Shown in pieces: positions 26,301-41,200 of a DNA stretch of 64,000 bases (position 1 is its first letter; every line of letters starts with the position of its first letter). Under the pieces are notes generated by a model, which was not told the origin of the DNA, did not search any database, and saw only the letters and a list, made by a program, of their open reading frames with translations. Position numbers and translations under genes: made by a program. Origin of the DNA: Neodiprion pinetum (taxonomy: Eukaryota > Arthropoda > Insecta > Hymenoptera > Diprionidae). The DNA is taken from positions 1,676,501-1,740,500 of the forward strand of contig NC_060237.1 of assembly GCF_021155775.2 (NCBI RefSeq), written 5' to 3'.

Positions 26301-29300
26301 AAGAATCCTAATTTCACAGTATCGCGCCCGTCTGAGTACGGACATGCATATATGCATGACGCTGTGACACAGCATCGTTTCGCCTCGTTCGTTTTACTAA
26401 AAAAATCCCATTTCCCCGCGCCGGCTAACGAGGAAGAACAACAACGTTCGCGTTGTTCCGTCGTCTCGTATTAATTCGCGTCGGTCAAAGAAAAAATAGA
26501 ATCCGTTTCAACCGCCCCGTGAAAAGTACATATACCAAGCCTGCGATACTTCAACAATAGGCCGAACCATATGTATAAATGTACCTTGTAGACGTCCAGC
26601 TGGCCGCAGTATATGTCGAATTTCTCGTATATATTCTGAAGCATGTTGATGACCATCATCGGGGTGGCGGTTGAGCAAATGGCAGTGAAGCCGACGATGT
26701 CGCTGAATAGCATCGTGACGTCGGCGTAGGTCTTAGCTTCGATCGGCTCCCCTGATGTATAGAGGGTAAGTATATGTATAAAACGGGGCGGGGTCTCGCG
26801 ATTAATACATCTGCTTACACCACGACGGTGTAACGTATACGTGTTAGAGGGTTTTCCGCGGTTCGGTCAGGGTGGCGTACTACGGCCTCCGGGTAACGCT
26901 CGGCCCGTCGTCGTCTGGTTCAATTCGGAAAACGAGAATCCACTCGCTCGCGGGGTTATCGGTTATTCCCTTTGCCCCCCCCCCCCCCCCTCCCCCCCAA
27001 ACACCATCCTCGAATCATCTCTCGTAAAGAAGAGATACAAGTGTGATTCTCTCGCCCTTTTCTCGGTCAATAAGTCGGGCGACCACGAGCTTCGCGTTAC
27101 TTACACCACCCATCGAACCGCCTTCGTCGCTGCGAGTGTCTATGTGTGTACCTACGTACGTGTAATACATGCACGTCCCGAAAACTCACCCAGCCAAAGA
27201 CGCTTCGCTATGTCTGGCGGGAAGATAAGGTGGAGCAGACTGACGTTCTTCTCCCTCTCGGCGTCTACGGCACGGTTCGCTTCCTCGATGGAACTTTTCA
27301 ATTTATCCATGCGTCGTCTCAGGCCGTCCTGTATGCAACAAACAAACACACAAACACACACACACGTACACTTACTTGCGAGTGGGGAAACACGGGAGGA
27401 AACTGGGTGAAAATTCGGTCTTGTTTATTAACCCTTTTACGATCTCTGTTGCTGCTGGATACTATTTTCTATCTACGTTTTGAAACTCGATATAGTACAT
27501 CTAATATCGTAGATTCGCAGCAAAGCAGCGAGCTAAATTAACGGGAACGATTGCCGATCGTCAGAGACAGACGATTCTTCTATCTTACATCGTCCGTCAA
27601 ATTGCCCGTAACAAACGTGATCCTTCAAGCATGCGTAATGATCGCTCGTTTTGTTCGAGAGAATGAAAGCTCTCGACTCGACGGTGCACGGTGAAGATTT
27701 TCTTCTCCTCCCCCGCGAGAGATTACTCGAAATCGTGATCAGCCAGCGATAAAAACGACCCGGTCACGTATCCACTAGGATAGTAAACGATTGTAGGCCG
27801 AATTTTTACGGTGCATCACGTACGGAAGAACAATAACGATTTTTCAAAAACGTGCTTATCGCGTTATCTCGCACGCGCGATGCGTCAGTGCAAACCTTAC
27901 AGGTACTACAAAAGACTGGGAAATTAAATGTCAAAGGTATGTGTATACGTGTATTATAGGGGGTAGAGAGAGGGAAAGAGAGAGCTAGATAGATGGATGG
28001 ATAAGATTTATCAAGCCCATGGAAATGTTGGACAAGAATCAGAAACACAAATAAAGCAGTAAGAAGAAAGAAAATTAAAGAGGTAAAACCAAATGAAGTA
28101 GAAGTACGAAGGTATACGGGAAATAGAATGATAATACAGTGGGAAATGACAAGCACGTATGAAATAAAGTAAAACTGAAGCGTAATAAAAAATAAAATAA
28201 TACAGAGAGAGAGAGAGAGACATAAAAGGTTTTATTATTAACGAAGGAGGGACGAAGCGAAAGAGCGTCGAGTGTTATACGTCGAAAGAGGCGTTATTTT
28301 AGCGCGATTTTTTTCGGAGGGTTAACCGCTGGTGAAATTGGGTCGATGGGAAGAATAATATCTCGATTTTGATCTCGCGAGTTTGACGAAAAATGACCGC
28401 CCCGTGTTCGGCTTTCGGCGGAGAATTAAAGTCCCGAAACTCCCTAATTCCGCGATACGAAGCTTTGCTCTACGCGTCGGGTGGAATAAAGGAATCGCCT
28501 CGTCCCGCCCTTTTCGAGCGCGATATAAAAAGAAAGGGCTTACCTGCGCTCTGGCCTGCTCGCCGACCAGAATCACGTCCCTGGTAGCGTCGTGGAGCGG
28601 AATATCCGAGATGAAGAGGCCGCGGCCAGTCAGGCCCTCGAGGCCGTTCAGGAACGGCGAGCTGACGAACAGGATGGAATCCGATTCCGGGCAGTGCACC
28701 ATCTGACCTTTCAGCTCCAGACCCTGCGAAAACATCCGATTAGCCACCCCCAGAAACTGCTCCTCCGAGAGGACCGCCGGCGACCCCCGTGAAAGCGAAA
28801 GAGCCTTGCCCACCCTAAGTGGTAATAACTGCCCGTGTATACACTGCTCGTGTATTTTCCGGCTGCGGACGCCTCGGTGGATAGCGGAATAGGAACGGCT
28901 TTGATCGCGGGAGTGAAGCTTAACAAGTTCGTTTCAGTCTCGGAGATCGTCTCGATCTAATCTCGGTCTATCGAGTGCCTATCGAATGACCCAAGTTTTT
29001 CAACCCCGAGCCCCGCGCGACCGTGGAAGAGAGCTTTTAGAGACTTTTTGCGAGGAAAGTTTCACAGCCTAGATTCAAGACCGAGAAGTTCCTTCGGAAT
29101 GAACTAACAAAGTGAAATAACTCCTCGATTCGGTCGGTTTATGGGTATAGTTATTAGGGCGTGCAATGGAAAGGGTACGATTTCAGTCTCCTTGATTTTT
29201 ACGCTCGTATGAGAAGCGCGACCTTCTGCATACCTGCTCGAAGGGAAGGGATTATTCGAGTCAAGTGATATTCGTTTGATTCAACGAAGCGCGACGAACA

Positions 29301-32300
29301 CGGTATACTTACTTAATTCGACGAGATACTTTTGTTGAATCAACTAAACATTTTGTTGAACCGATAGATCTTGAATTCGGATAAATAAATATTTACTTCG
29401 CTGCCCGTGACCGCACATTTAGTTGATTCAGTGACTTTTTTTCTCCAAGTGTACCTTCTTTTGCTTTTTGCACGCTCTGTAAAGGATCGGTGTACGAAAT
29501 TCTCGGAACATCTCGGATTTTCGGCACATTCGTGGAGTTGCGAAACTCGTTGACTTGAAATTCATCGTTATGAATCAACAAATTCGTTGGATACCCTGCA
29601 TCAAAGATATTCAAACAGTTCTCCACCCTGCCGCTCAGTTTTCGTTTCCTCAGTCCCGAACTCGAATTGTTTGATATAACCGGGATGCAAATAGAGCGAG
29701 GCAGGCAATTTCCCGAGGTATACGATATTAACAGAAAGTTATACCATCCCGGTGGTAATCGTTTTTGATCGTTTTCACCTTGATGAATAATTTTGCATCG
29801 GTGTAGAGCCGGTTTAGAGGCTCAAGCGGGCTCCACAGCCGAAGGGGTGTAAGAGGAATAAGGGGTTGAAAGGTGAACCGCGAGTTTAACGCGATAATTA
29901 AGCAGGCATAGTGGGTCATTAATTACAAGCAATTATTGTATCGGAACAATTGGAACCATCAAGGCAACGAAAGTTGAAAATGTTAAAAGCCGAGCTCCGC
30001 GCCAAGTTTTCGCCTCGCAAGGAAAAGTTTGGCGACACGGGCCGCTAAAGAGGGAATATCCTCGGCGAAATTCGGCGCTCTATAGGCATGTACACCCTAC
30101 GTCCGGAATTAAACGGATCCCGGCCCTTCGGCCTTTCCGTCGGTCCTCGTCGCGGCCTCTCTTCTTCTTATAATTAAATTTCTCAAACCTCGGCCGCGAA
30201 TTTTTCAACCCCCGGCGGCTTCCGAAGCGTCAGAACGAACGGCGTGTTGGCGCGCTTCAGGATCTCGTGAAAGCTGATCGTCACGCCCCTCGGACGGCTG
30301 AAGACGAAGTAGGTCGATATGTCCATTCCGAGCCTGTTGAAGAGGTGCCCGAATATCCGCATGAAACCGGCGCCCAGCTGGACAAGCTCGAGGCGTCGGT
30401 CGACGACGAAGTGCCAGGGAAAAGCCTTGCAGAAACTCGTCACGCCGACCATCAGGTCCGACGCGTGCTTTGACAAAGGTTCGAAGCCGCCCGATACGAC
30501 GTCTCGATCGTCCTCCTCCTGCTCGTCCTCATCCTCCTCCTCTTCTTCTTCGTCATCCGGCTCGTTCCCCGCCGTCTTTTCGTATCTTTCCGGTGTTATT
30601 CGATATCTGAGGGCATCAAGATCGGGGCATCGCCTTATCTCGCTTGTCAATAACCGTGCTCAGTCCCGAGAGAGGGTAGCGGGAGAGAAAGTGGGAGAGA
30701 AGAAAAAGAAAAAAAAAAACACCGTGATAAAAATTTGACAACGGAAGGAAAAGAGCGAAGCACGAGCCCCCGGTGCGTGCTTTGAATTTCACGTCGAAAT
30801 GGGTTTGGCAAACCGGGGATTCGACCCGAGCTCTTCCCACAACTCGAGGGTTGTAATTATAATAACACGTGCATGCGGAAATTTTCTGCAGTCTCGTATC
30901 GCCGCAGTGTTTTTACGTACACGCACATGCGCGTGTGTGCATATCGCGTATGCTTACCTGAAGAATTTGGAATTGTAAGCGTCGGGTAGAACGCGGACGT
31001 CGGCTTTGTCGTTGTAGAACTGCCTCGCGATACCCTTCAGGCTGCCGACCAAAAGGTAAGCAACCGGCGGGTGTTCGGTGGTGAAGTGCAGCTCGAGGGC
31101 TCCTCGGTTATCCGTGCAGACGAACTCGGCCTCGTTTTCCGAGCCCGACTGATGCTGAACGACGTCGTTCACCCCGTCGAGGGTCGTTAGAAAGGTGGAC
31201 AAATCATCACCCAGGCACCGAAAGGCTCGCTCCAGGATTCCGACGCACGCCGTCGCTATTAATTCCTGGCCCAATTCGTCCAGGAAGGTATTTACATCCG
31301 TGTCTGAAATCACGCGTTTCTACGGTAAAAGGAGTATCGTATCGCCTTGAGATTCGCAAGTTTGAAGGAAGGATTGGGGCGGGGTAATGAAATTCCGAAT
31401 TTTAAAAGTTTCAGAAGCGCCGAATTCAGAAGTTTTTGCTGGCGAAACTTGAAGCAGGGAAATCAAATTTTGAAGAAACATCAAAGTTTCGGATGGTCCG
31501 GAAGCCGACGTGGAAAGTTCCGAATGTGCGAAAATGAGAAAATTTAAAAATCTGAAACAGCGAAGTTTCGAATAATCGAAGATTTTCAGTTCCGTGAATT
31601 TCCTGCTCGGTGAAATTTCACCACTTTGATCATTCTTTGTTTTCGATATTCTTACGTTCGGAATCCTGGTCATTCTGATTTTCGATTTTTTTTTTTCACC
31701 CATTCGTTGAGCAAACTACTTGGAATTTTTCTCCATCATAACTTGAATTTTCGAAACATTGAGCCGTCGAGTTTCCGACCGTTCGAAATTTTGTCATTTT
31801 TCTAATATTTGATTTCTTTACTTCAAGTTTCGCCGCCAAATAATCCGGAATAAGGCGCTTTCGGAACTTTTCAAATTTGGAACTTCAACCCCGTCCCGAA
31901 GGATTCCGCTTTGAATAAGGTTGTTTGAAAAATCGACACCTGAAATCTTCCCAGGGGATGCATTCAAGAGTGAAATATCGAGCGGCTGCAGGGGCCGATT
32001 CATCTCCATGAATCGCAGTCGAATACGCCTGTTCACTCGGCTTTTGCGCAAAACAAATCGTCAAGAAAAATCGCGGGTTTCGGAAATGCTAAGATACCGA
32101 ACGAGGAGTCCCCGTAAACACAGTCACGTGACGCGACTTGATCCAACAACAAAGCGTTGCTCCAAATTAGCGTGAATCTGTACTCCTGGCGAAACTTTGA
32201 GCCCTTTATCGCGCCTCCTTCTTCCGGAGTAACTGGCAATGTTTCAGGGATCGTTACCAAAACGATGTTTATCCCCGGGTATATTAAGGTACTCAGAAAT

Positions 32301-33399
32301 CCTGGGGGACGGGAGTCGTGTATACAGAGAGATTAAACGGGCACGGGGAGCGAACTAAACGATCCGTGACACTCGGAAACTGAGTTAGGTACGAACCCCT
32401 TGTGTGCGAGGCTCCGGAGGGGTGGGGGATAAAAAGCTGGGAATCAAGGAGGCACGGTGCAATTTCAGCTCGAGGCTGATGAGTGTTTGCGAGGGTGCAA
32501 GCAGGGCGGCGTTTCCGCATCCGTATGCGGAGCGGAGCGAAGGTCGGACAGCTTTCGTCTGGAGAAAGCTCGCGCCGCGATATCAAGTCTGTCGGAAAAT
32601 TTCATCTCCTCGCAAATTGAGTGCACCTGGAAACCCAGTTTTTCTTTTTCCGCATCTCACCGTCCCCCTCGCCATCGCCACCCTCCCTGGCCGTCTTGTC
32701 GGTTTTTAAACAGCCGCCGGTTCCAGCTCCATTAATCATTCGGCACGCGAACGCGGTAACCGCCAACCTCACGCCTACTGCAATTAATTTCTGCTCCGTT
32801 TGTTCCCCGACGAGTTTTCCACCCCTTCAACCCCCGCTAACGATCATCGCCTCGACAACGAAACTCGTCATCGCGACACGTGGCGTACGTGGAGGTACGC
32901 GAAACACGATCAGTCGCTGCAGGGTCTGAAGGCGAACTTCCAAACTTGGCAACTTTGAAACTTTGAAACTTTGAAATTTGACAATCGAATTCATCTCAAA
33001 CGTCTCCAACTTTTTCCTCTTCAGTTTCAAATGTTTACACCCTCACCCTGAGTCAAATTGAACGAGGTATTTTCACTTCGATCTCCGGCTACTTGTACCC
33101 GTGAAAAATACACAACTTCAAAGCTGCACGACTTCCAAGCTCTACCCAGCAGCTTTTTGACGCTGGATTTCAGACACTTTTCACAAACGTAAAACAATCA
33201 ATGTCACAGATCGCAGAAACGATCTCGAGTCGAACGAGAAAGACGCAAGCGAATGATCGACCGATCCGCAAGTTTTACCTCGATATAAACGATGATATTT
33301 CCAAGTATGTGCGAATTATGAACTATAAGTTTCGCGAGATCGGACCGTAAAATCCCGTTTTTCTCTTGCCCCGCATCATTTTCATCGCTCTCTCTCTCT

Positions 33400-33430
<31 letters not shown>

Positions 33431-35230
33431 TCCCGCTCTCTCAATTTCTGCTTCCTTTTTCTTCGCTTTTATTTTCTCCACCTCTATCAGGCTCGACGCG
33501 CGCGAGGTAAGGAAAGATTGATGAAATTCGATAGCACGTGGCCGTCGAGCCGTGCAGCGCAAAAACGTCCAGGTCGGCGGCTGGGCGGGTTATGGATATA
33601 GGAACACTTTTGTCCCGGCGGGTTTCGCGGTTCTCATCGCGAGAAACGTCCCCCGTCCCTCATTCCGGACCGAAAAAGGTTTCATCTCATTCCCTCCTCC
33701 CGCACAGACTGGCAGCTTTTGCGGCATCCTGTTTTCCTTTTATGAGCATCGCGCTCTCCCAATTCCTTCTTCGTTTTTTCGTTTCACGCGTTTCCGACCG
33801 CGCACACGTCGGAAGCGCGATAAGTAAAACGTGTAAAACGAATGGAATATCGCATAAGGATGTAAGAGAAATGCGGGAAATGTATAAGAAGGAGCCCGAC
33901 AATCCTCGGGCATTTATTTCGAGAATGACGCGGCGCAAAGTATAGGCCAAACAAAGCGACGCTACAGGAGCTCTTGTTTGTTCGTACAAAAGTCCGATCC
34001 ACCTGTCGTTTATTTTCCTCCTTCAACCGCTTTCCCAGTTTACGTCCGCCCCTCGAGCCCCGGGACGAAAAGTCCTTTTCCACCCTTCGGCTTTCACGAG
34101 AGACGCTTTTCCCCCGCGGGGTGACGCGTACCTGCGGGGTATAAGACGTCTCCTGGGTTACGAGCATCCGTATGCCTTCCATTTACCGTGCAGCCCGGGC
34201 TTACGGACCGTACGGGCTATTTTGCATCGCAGAAACGGTGCTGCCGGCGACTAGCGAGGCTTCCGATCCTAAACGAATCACTGAATAACGTCGTTCGCAG
34301 TCGGTATGGAAAATGGATGGGACGGGGCGACGGATGGAAGCGCAGTAAAATTCTTCCCGATCGCTTCTACGCTCGCCAATTATCTATTCGGCGTGTATAA
34401 TCGCCTAGAGAATCGAAGATTTGAGCAGGTAAACGAAAATGCGACGGCAAATGTGGATTGGAAAAGGAAGTTTCTCCAAAATTGAAGAAAAAAAAGAAAC
34501 GATATTAGGCAGGATTATTCGTGTTAGCTTTATTTTTGAAAAATCTTTACCCTGATAGGACCGAACCGTGTGTATTATTTTCCCCAGAAACTCATCGCTT
34601 ACGTCGGAAATAATTTCAGGCCTAAGATTCGAAGCAAAATGTCTTCTTTTTTCTTGTACTTCCAATTGCTCCCGGTGATCGATCGAGGGGTCAAATTATT
34701 CATCCGCTCTGTCAAGTTCGCGAAGAATGAATCGCCATGCAGCGTATATAAACCGTAACGTCGTTGTTTGTCGTAAACGTTCCTTCGGCGTAGTTGACAG
34801 GTTTTACAGCTTGACTCAGCTCGAGCTATTAATTCGTAAAAGTTACACAAGGTGTATTTCCGGAGAGTTGGCGGATGCACGAGCGCAGCTAGGCAGGTGA
34901 TGTAAAATACACAAGCGACCCGACGCGACGGGCCAAAGATCGTAAATCAGTTGGCGTACACGCGTGTTATGGGTGTACGTATGTACTCACGCGTGTAATA
35001 TATCAGGCGAGGAAAGAAGAATGAAATTGCTCCATTTCACCGATATTATTATACGCGCGGGGAACGTGGGTATAACACGAAAGCCATGAGCGATAAATCA
35101 GCGGGTGCAGGGCGATAAAAAAAAGGTAATAAATAAATGAATAAATAAAGTGGAAAAAGAAAAAACGGCATACGGTATAATTGCGATATTTATCGCGACG
35201 ATGAAAACGAACAAGCGAGAGAGTGAGAGA

Positions 35231-35261
<31 letters not shown>

Positions 35262-38200
35262 TTGGGAAAGTAGAAAGAGCTCTACTCCCGTCGAAACGAA
35301 TATAAGCTCCAGCTTTTCCATATCCGTGTCGCGGATTTCCCGCTACTATAACGGCCGGTGAAAATCCTGAACCCGCCTCTCCACTTTTATAAGTCGTAGT
35401 GAAATATAAGACTTTGTTACACAGTGTATGAATTGTGCATGCGACTGACACTCGACTATCTACCTTATACACGCGTACGTAAATACATAGATGAAAAGAA
35501 AAAGCGGGCAGAGAGAGGAATTCTCGAGCACGAAAGTGTCGGATAAATTCTCATCCATGCACGCGGTGGGCAGGCTTTGAATCTGCGTGTAATTGTGTAG
35601 CAAGTACCAGGTTGATTTGTTTGCTGAGCACACACGAGGGTTGGCTGGGGTGTAAAAGCCAAGCTGCTCGACGATTAGCTCGGGAGGTTCGTTGGATCGT
35701 CGTGTAAAAAGTGGCCGGATTGTTTGTCGGAGGAGGCGTGCAAGGCACTCGGTCCAAACCGCTCGTGACAGAAGCTGGAAGAGAATTATATACCGGAGGT
35801 ATCGGAGCGTCGAGGGGCTGAATCCGCAAATGGAAAAGCTACCGTTAAATATTTATCGGGGGTGTAGGCGGCGGCATTTATTCCTCTCTTTCCGTTTGTC
35901 TGCTCGTCTCGCGTGTTATCTCGATTGCCGATACATCTCTCGGTTCCGCTCCCCCGTCAATTTTCAAAAATCGGACGTACGCGGCGCGAATCACTCCTTG
36001 CACGGGAGCCGTACGCAAGCCGAATTCTTATCGACCCTCGCAGTAAGACGCGGCTCGCAATCTGCGACGACGACTTAACTTTTACAATCTAACTTTCTTC
36101 AAACGCCCCGCGCTGCATCCGCCTAGAGCGTTAAAATCCGACGCGACGCTCGTTTCGCGACCATCAAACGAGGATTTCACCGCTTCGAGCTCTGCTTGGT
36201 AGTCGGGCACGTTTTGTTATTCCCTCCTCGGGCCGAATTTAGGATTCGAGAAACAGCTCGGCTCTTTAGAACGACGAATACAAGCGTATCTGTCTCTGAC
36301 AGAGGATATTTGCCGTATCGGTGCGAATTGCCCGCTCTACGTTTTTACACATATTTCCGTGCAACCTCGAATTTTCATCGTTATTCATTATCGGGATACC
36401 CCGGTGATCGAGGTAGTAATACTCAGCCGTTCCCTTATAGCCAGAACTGTCAACGAGTGAAACAATTAGTGTAACAACGGCAAAGCTTGAACTTTGGTTT
36501 GGGTCACTGATTCCAATTTCTTCGGTGTAGTTTCTGTAATTGATTTTTTGTTTTTACCTTTTTCCAAAAATAATTACGACGTGACCCGAGGGTCTGCATT
36601 TTCTCCATTTGTCAAAGTTAATTCGTACCGGTATTCTGATTAATTATTCTTGCGTCGTCGCGAAGACGGTGGAGCAAAATGAGGAGTTGGAGTTGGAAGG
36701 AAAACATGGCACCGGAGTTCCTTTTATTTTCGCTGAGTGTTTTCGCATCATCTTTTTTTCTCCTTATTCTTCCTTTCGCCCTAAGCGTCTTCTACGAAAA
36801 TAGCAATTCAATCATTTTTCCACGAGTATTATCTGCGATTTTCGGTTATGCTCAGAACAGAATAAACGAGCTGAAAAAATTTTCCTTATTAATCGGAGAA
36901 CGAAACCGTCAATCAGGGTGAAAGAGACTCGCGTATAAAACTTTTACCGCGAAAGTTTACAATACAGTCGAAATAATAAAGAACTGCAGAAGTGGATGAA
37001 TAAAAAGTGATTCGGATTTTACGGACACGGGTTGTAAAATTAGATCGAATTTTTGTTTAACTCGGCAAATTCTCGGCACGCCGAGAAGGAGAAATAACAA
37101 AATGAAATTAATCCACGGTTCGTGAAATCGCGCGATTACTCGTCTGCAAATGAAGTTTATGTACCCATCGAGTTTGCTTTGAATGGGGCGGAAAAGAGGC
37201 GCGGGGTAGTTTGGCAGTAGGCATCCACGTCCGTAAACTCACCGCGTCGCGCTTTCATCTTTACTTTGAATTTAGCCCCGGGGTCGCTGGAAGGATGCCG
37301 ACGCCAGCCGCCTATAACTGTCCGTGGAAGTTTCGAACTTCCTTTTCAGGCCCATCATGCCTATCCGTCTCTGAAACAAGACGATAATCAACCCACTTGG
37401 GCCGCACTATAACCGTTAAACAAAAGCCCTTCTCCTACCCGAAGCTCGGTGTGAGGGGGCCGAAAAGCTTCCTCGAGTTGAGCGAAAATGAAAATGAAAA
37501 TGAAAATGAAAATGAAAACAGCGGGACGCCTCGAAACGCCGCCGAGTCTAGACGCCGCGGTTTCTTGTTAAACCCATAACCTGAGATGTAAACTGACTCG
37601 GCAAATAGTCCAATTCGACAATCTCCTGTCTAAAAAGTTGCCCCCTGTCAAACCGGGAGGGAATCCTGGAGCGCTATGAGCGGGAAATTTCGCGCTCCGA
37701 AACAAACTTCTCGAACCGAAAAGGCCTCCGACTGCAGGAAGGAATTACTTCGATTCGTCAATTTATCTCGAGGTGAAGTTTACCTCGCAGCGTGGCGGAA
37801 CGAGGGAGAAAAAACGCCGGTTTTTATCCCTCGTCGACAAGTTTACAAGCCATATACGACCGCATCCCGCACTCTCGGCGAGACGGTAACAACCCGTGAT
37901 AATACGCATAATACGCCCGATACAGCTCTTGGCTGTTGACACCCCGATGCCATTATATATTGACATAATAGTAAATTCGTTACGTTCCGCCGGCTCGCCG
38001 CTCCCTTTGATCGTCACTCGTCAGGATCATTATTGTTTCGGTTTATACGGCTAGAGCAGTAAACCCCGACTCCCGTAAAATTGTTTGCTCGCGCTTTCGG
38101 TCATAATTTACCTCGTTAAGGTACAAGTTGTCCGCATCCCTGTCCCGTTATAATTGCAGTGTATAGCCCGTGCAGAGTGCGCGCGCGAAAATTGAAAATG

Positions 38201-41200
38201 GCACAATGTACGTCGATGAAGCGAGAAAATAACCGACTCTGTAAAGAGAGAGAGAGAGAGAGAGAGAAAAAAAGAACAGAAACAAACAAAACGAACGACA
38301 GCGAGATAAGAGGGGAACATATTTTCTTCGTTATGTTTTGTTATTACTTTTTGTTTTATTTATAATTCTCATAATTCTCACTCGGTCGAAGGGATCGCGC
38401 GATAACGAAAAGAGGAGAAATACTGGGGCCTCTTCGTCTTCTTTCCCCCGAGTCTTCTTTACTTTGTACTTTTGCATAACGAAATTATTAATGCGCGAGG
38501 GACGCGATGAAAATAATTCAAGTTTAACTGCGCGAGGAGAGGCGGAAGGAAGGGAGGGAGGGAGGATACGGCCGACGGGAGAAGGGGAGGCACGGAATTA
38601 CGCTGAGAAATGGATCGGAATGGAACTATTTAAACCGGGCGAAATTTAAAAGTGGCTCTCTCCATCCTCCGGCTCCTTCTTCGGCTTTCAATGTCAACGG
38701 AGAGCTTTTTTTCTTATCCTTCGAGATCGTTCGACGCGTTGAAACGCAAGTCGCGCGCTAATTGAGGGGATGTCGAAAGAAAAATGTAGCGAATTAGAAA
38801 ATAGATATATATATGTACGCCGGATAGCCGGGATAATATAATTACCATCGACGATTCGATCGATGAAAAATTTCTATACCGAAGAATTTTAACCCTCGCT
38901 TTGAGGGGGCTCTGAGGGTTGTTAGGGGAATTCAAGGGGGTTGGCTAACCCTTGATGAGTTACCAGTCAATTAGTGCCACTGCATTTTTTACAGCCTCGT
39001 AGCCAAATGGTATCGACTTTTAGGCATATACAGTGAATTATTCAGAAGCTCTAACGACGAACTGATTATACCGAGATGAGGGCAGCGAGGAATTCATGAT
39101 TCTAGAGTTTTTTACCGAATACCTGCAGAGGAACTTGAACTTCTTACGACCAGCTTCAATCTTTCCAACTTTCCAAAGTAGGTATCTACTACATTGAATT
39201 ATATTCCACGGAACCGCAGGTCTGTTCCACTTTAACCAACAACGATTCGACCAGGCAGATGTAATGTATTTTCATTGAACGAAAGAAATCGAATTTGCTT
39301 GACTCGAGGAGTTGCGTCAAGAATAATACAAAAGTTAACGATCGTCTCACCGCAACTGCAATTCAGGGTTTCGTAGATGTCCTGAAGAAGGCTGTAGTTA
39401 ACATCGGTATCGGGGTTGTCGAGTAATTTGTTCCTGAAAAAAAGAGAAAGGCTCGTGAAAGTATCGCAGCAACACAGGTATACAAGCCAGGCGTCGAACG
39501 GAGGGTGTATCCATTAGAGAGATACGGAAAAGAGGGCGGCTAATTCGATTATAAACTGAGCAGCCGGGCCGCGCTTTCAAGGCAGGTTCGAACGTTTGTC
39601 GCTACCGAGAAGAAAGCTCGGGGGTTATCGTCTATTAGGATCACGTTTTCGGGAGCCAAGTGTCGGCGTCGTAGCTCCTTCCTCGTCCTCCTTTGTCGCC
39701 CTGCGAAGACAGAAGTCGGGGGTCGGATTTGGGGCGAGAAAAGAAACGCGCGCGCCATTTCCGCTGCGGTACGGCCGCGCGGTAAAGCCCGAGGAAACGC
39801 GACGCGTCACGGTTCTTACCGCGGTAAGATTTTCATCCCGCCCCAAGCAAAATACGAAAATACGATCTTCTTCGAATTTATTGCCCGGAAACTTGTCCTT
39901 CAGTATCGTACGGACGAGCGTTGGGCTCAAACGAGGCGAGACGAGGACGAGGATTTCCGGTCTCCTGGCCTCCCCCCCACCCGCATGACGTCCGCGTTTC
40001 ATCCCTTTTATCGAATCGCTGCCTCGTCCGACCCTTCGCCACTTGTGCGAGCCGTTAAGATTCGGACGCGGGTTGATAATTATTAATTATATTTATCGAC
40101 GATTATTGTACTTACAAGGCGGTCGACGTCGATTGCGGCAGCTTTTCCTTTCTCACCACCGTGCCAAGAGCCGTCGCGATAGCCTCGTTCTGAAAAGGGA
40201 AGAGAATATGCGAGTCATTGGGGCGAAATTGAAAACGTCGCGTATAAGCGGAGGTGTTACGCCGCGGCGAGAGTCGGGGGATCATTGATTAAGATTCGGA
40301 GAGAAAAGGCGGAGGTGAAAAGGGGAAGAGAAAGAAACGTCAAGCACCGCGGGGCGAAAGGGGTGCAGCAAAACTTTTCAACCCCAATCACCGTGAATCC
40401 GAGTTCTTGCAGACGCTTCTCGTATAACCCAAGGGGTGATGAAGGAATTTCAAGAAGGAAAAATAAAAAAGAAGATGAAACGAATGTAATGAGAAATATT
40501 AGCGCCGTAGAGCAGAATGACTTTGCCTTTTTTAATTCTCTCTTCTCCTTTCATTCATCATCCTCTTTGCTCTCTTCTGCATTTTATGGAATACTCGATA
40601 TGACTATTAATTCGAGTTTCACGGAGCTTCGAAAAGTTCTCAACTCCAATTTCAGCTTTTTCCTCTTCGACGATATGTATACATATATAGATACGTATAT
40701 ATATATATACATATATAATATATCAGCACTTGTATAACTTGGCTCGTGTATTTACTAAGTTTTCTCCTGATTTCTCCGCAACAATTTTCTCCCCCTAAGA
40801 ACCGTTTTATACCCGAAGTACCCGCGTTCTCGGTCTCAAAACACTCCGGGGGATGATGTATATCCGTTTTTCGATAATAATTCTTTGCCTTGGAAATTAC
40901 AATCTTACGGTATATTTTGCCCTTTGGAATATATTGTTTATTTAGTATACAGGCCGCGGTTTCAGCCGGATTTGCGCAACGTTTCCTTCGCCCTAAAATT
41001 CTTGCATAATTCCTTGAAAAATTATACCGACTTCAATTTTCGCCGTGACCGAAATCTTTGTATTGAAAAATTTCAAGTTTTACAATTCTATTCAATCAGC
41101 GCGTCAATTACGATGGATAAATGTGCAGATGGAACTTGGCGTTCGTCAGTCATTTGTTACGAGTCTGAAAAGTTCTTCTTTTCAGAAAATAAGCTGTCAC

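Larger units (their letters stand above)
31304..39350 (-). other. 8-kb intron 3 of sGC alpha-1
   Basis: The largest intron in the window. It contains the inverted-repeat element at 31360-31915, AACTTTGA short tandem copies near 32950-32975, a CT microsatellite (about 33391-33429), GA runs (35230-35260 and 38248-38268) and a GAAAAT hexamer repeat. No exon or nested gene was recognised on either strand. Confidence 0.7.

Noticed and set aside
30607..30650. Longer start for alpha-1 exon 5
   Set aside because: The open frame begins at a TTG, and only the acceptor at 30606 gives the phase needed by exon 4 (AG plus A completing Arg).
30795..30840. GGGGATTCGACCCG resembling a tRNA T-arm
   Set aside because: No matching acceptor, D or anticodon stems around it.
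39001..39035. TCGTAGCCAAATGGT resembling a tRNA D-arm
   Set aside because: No anticodon loop or T-arm at the right distance.
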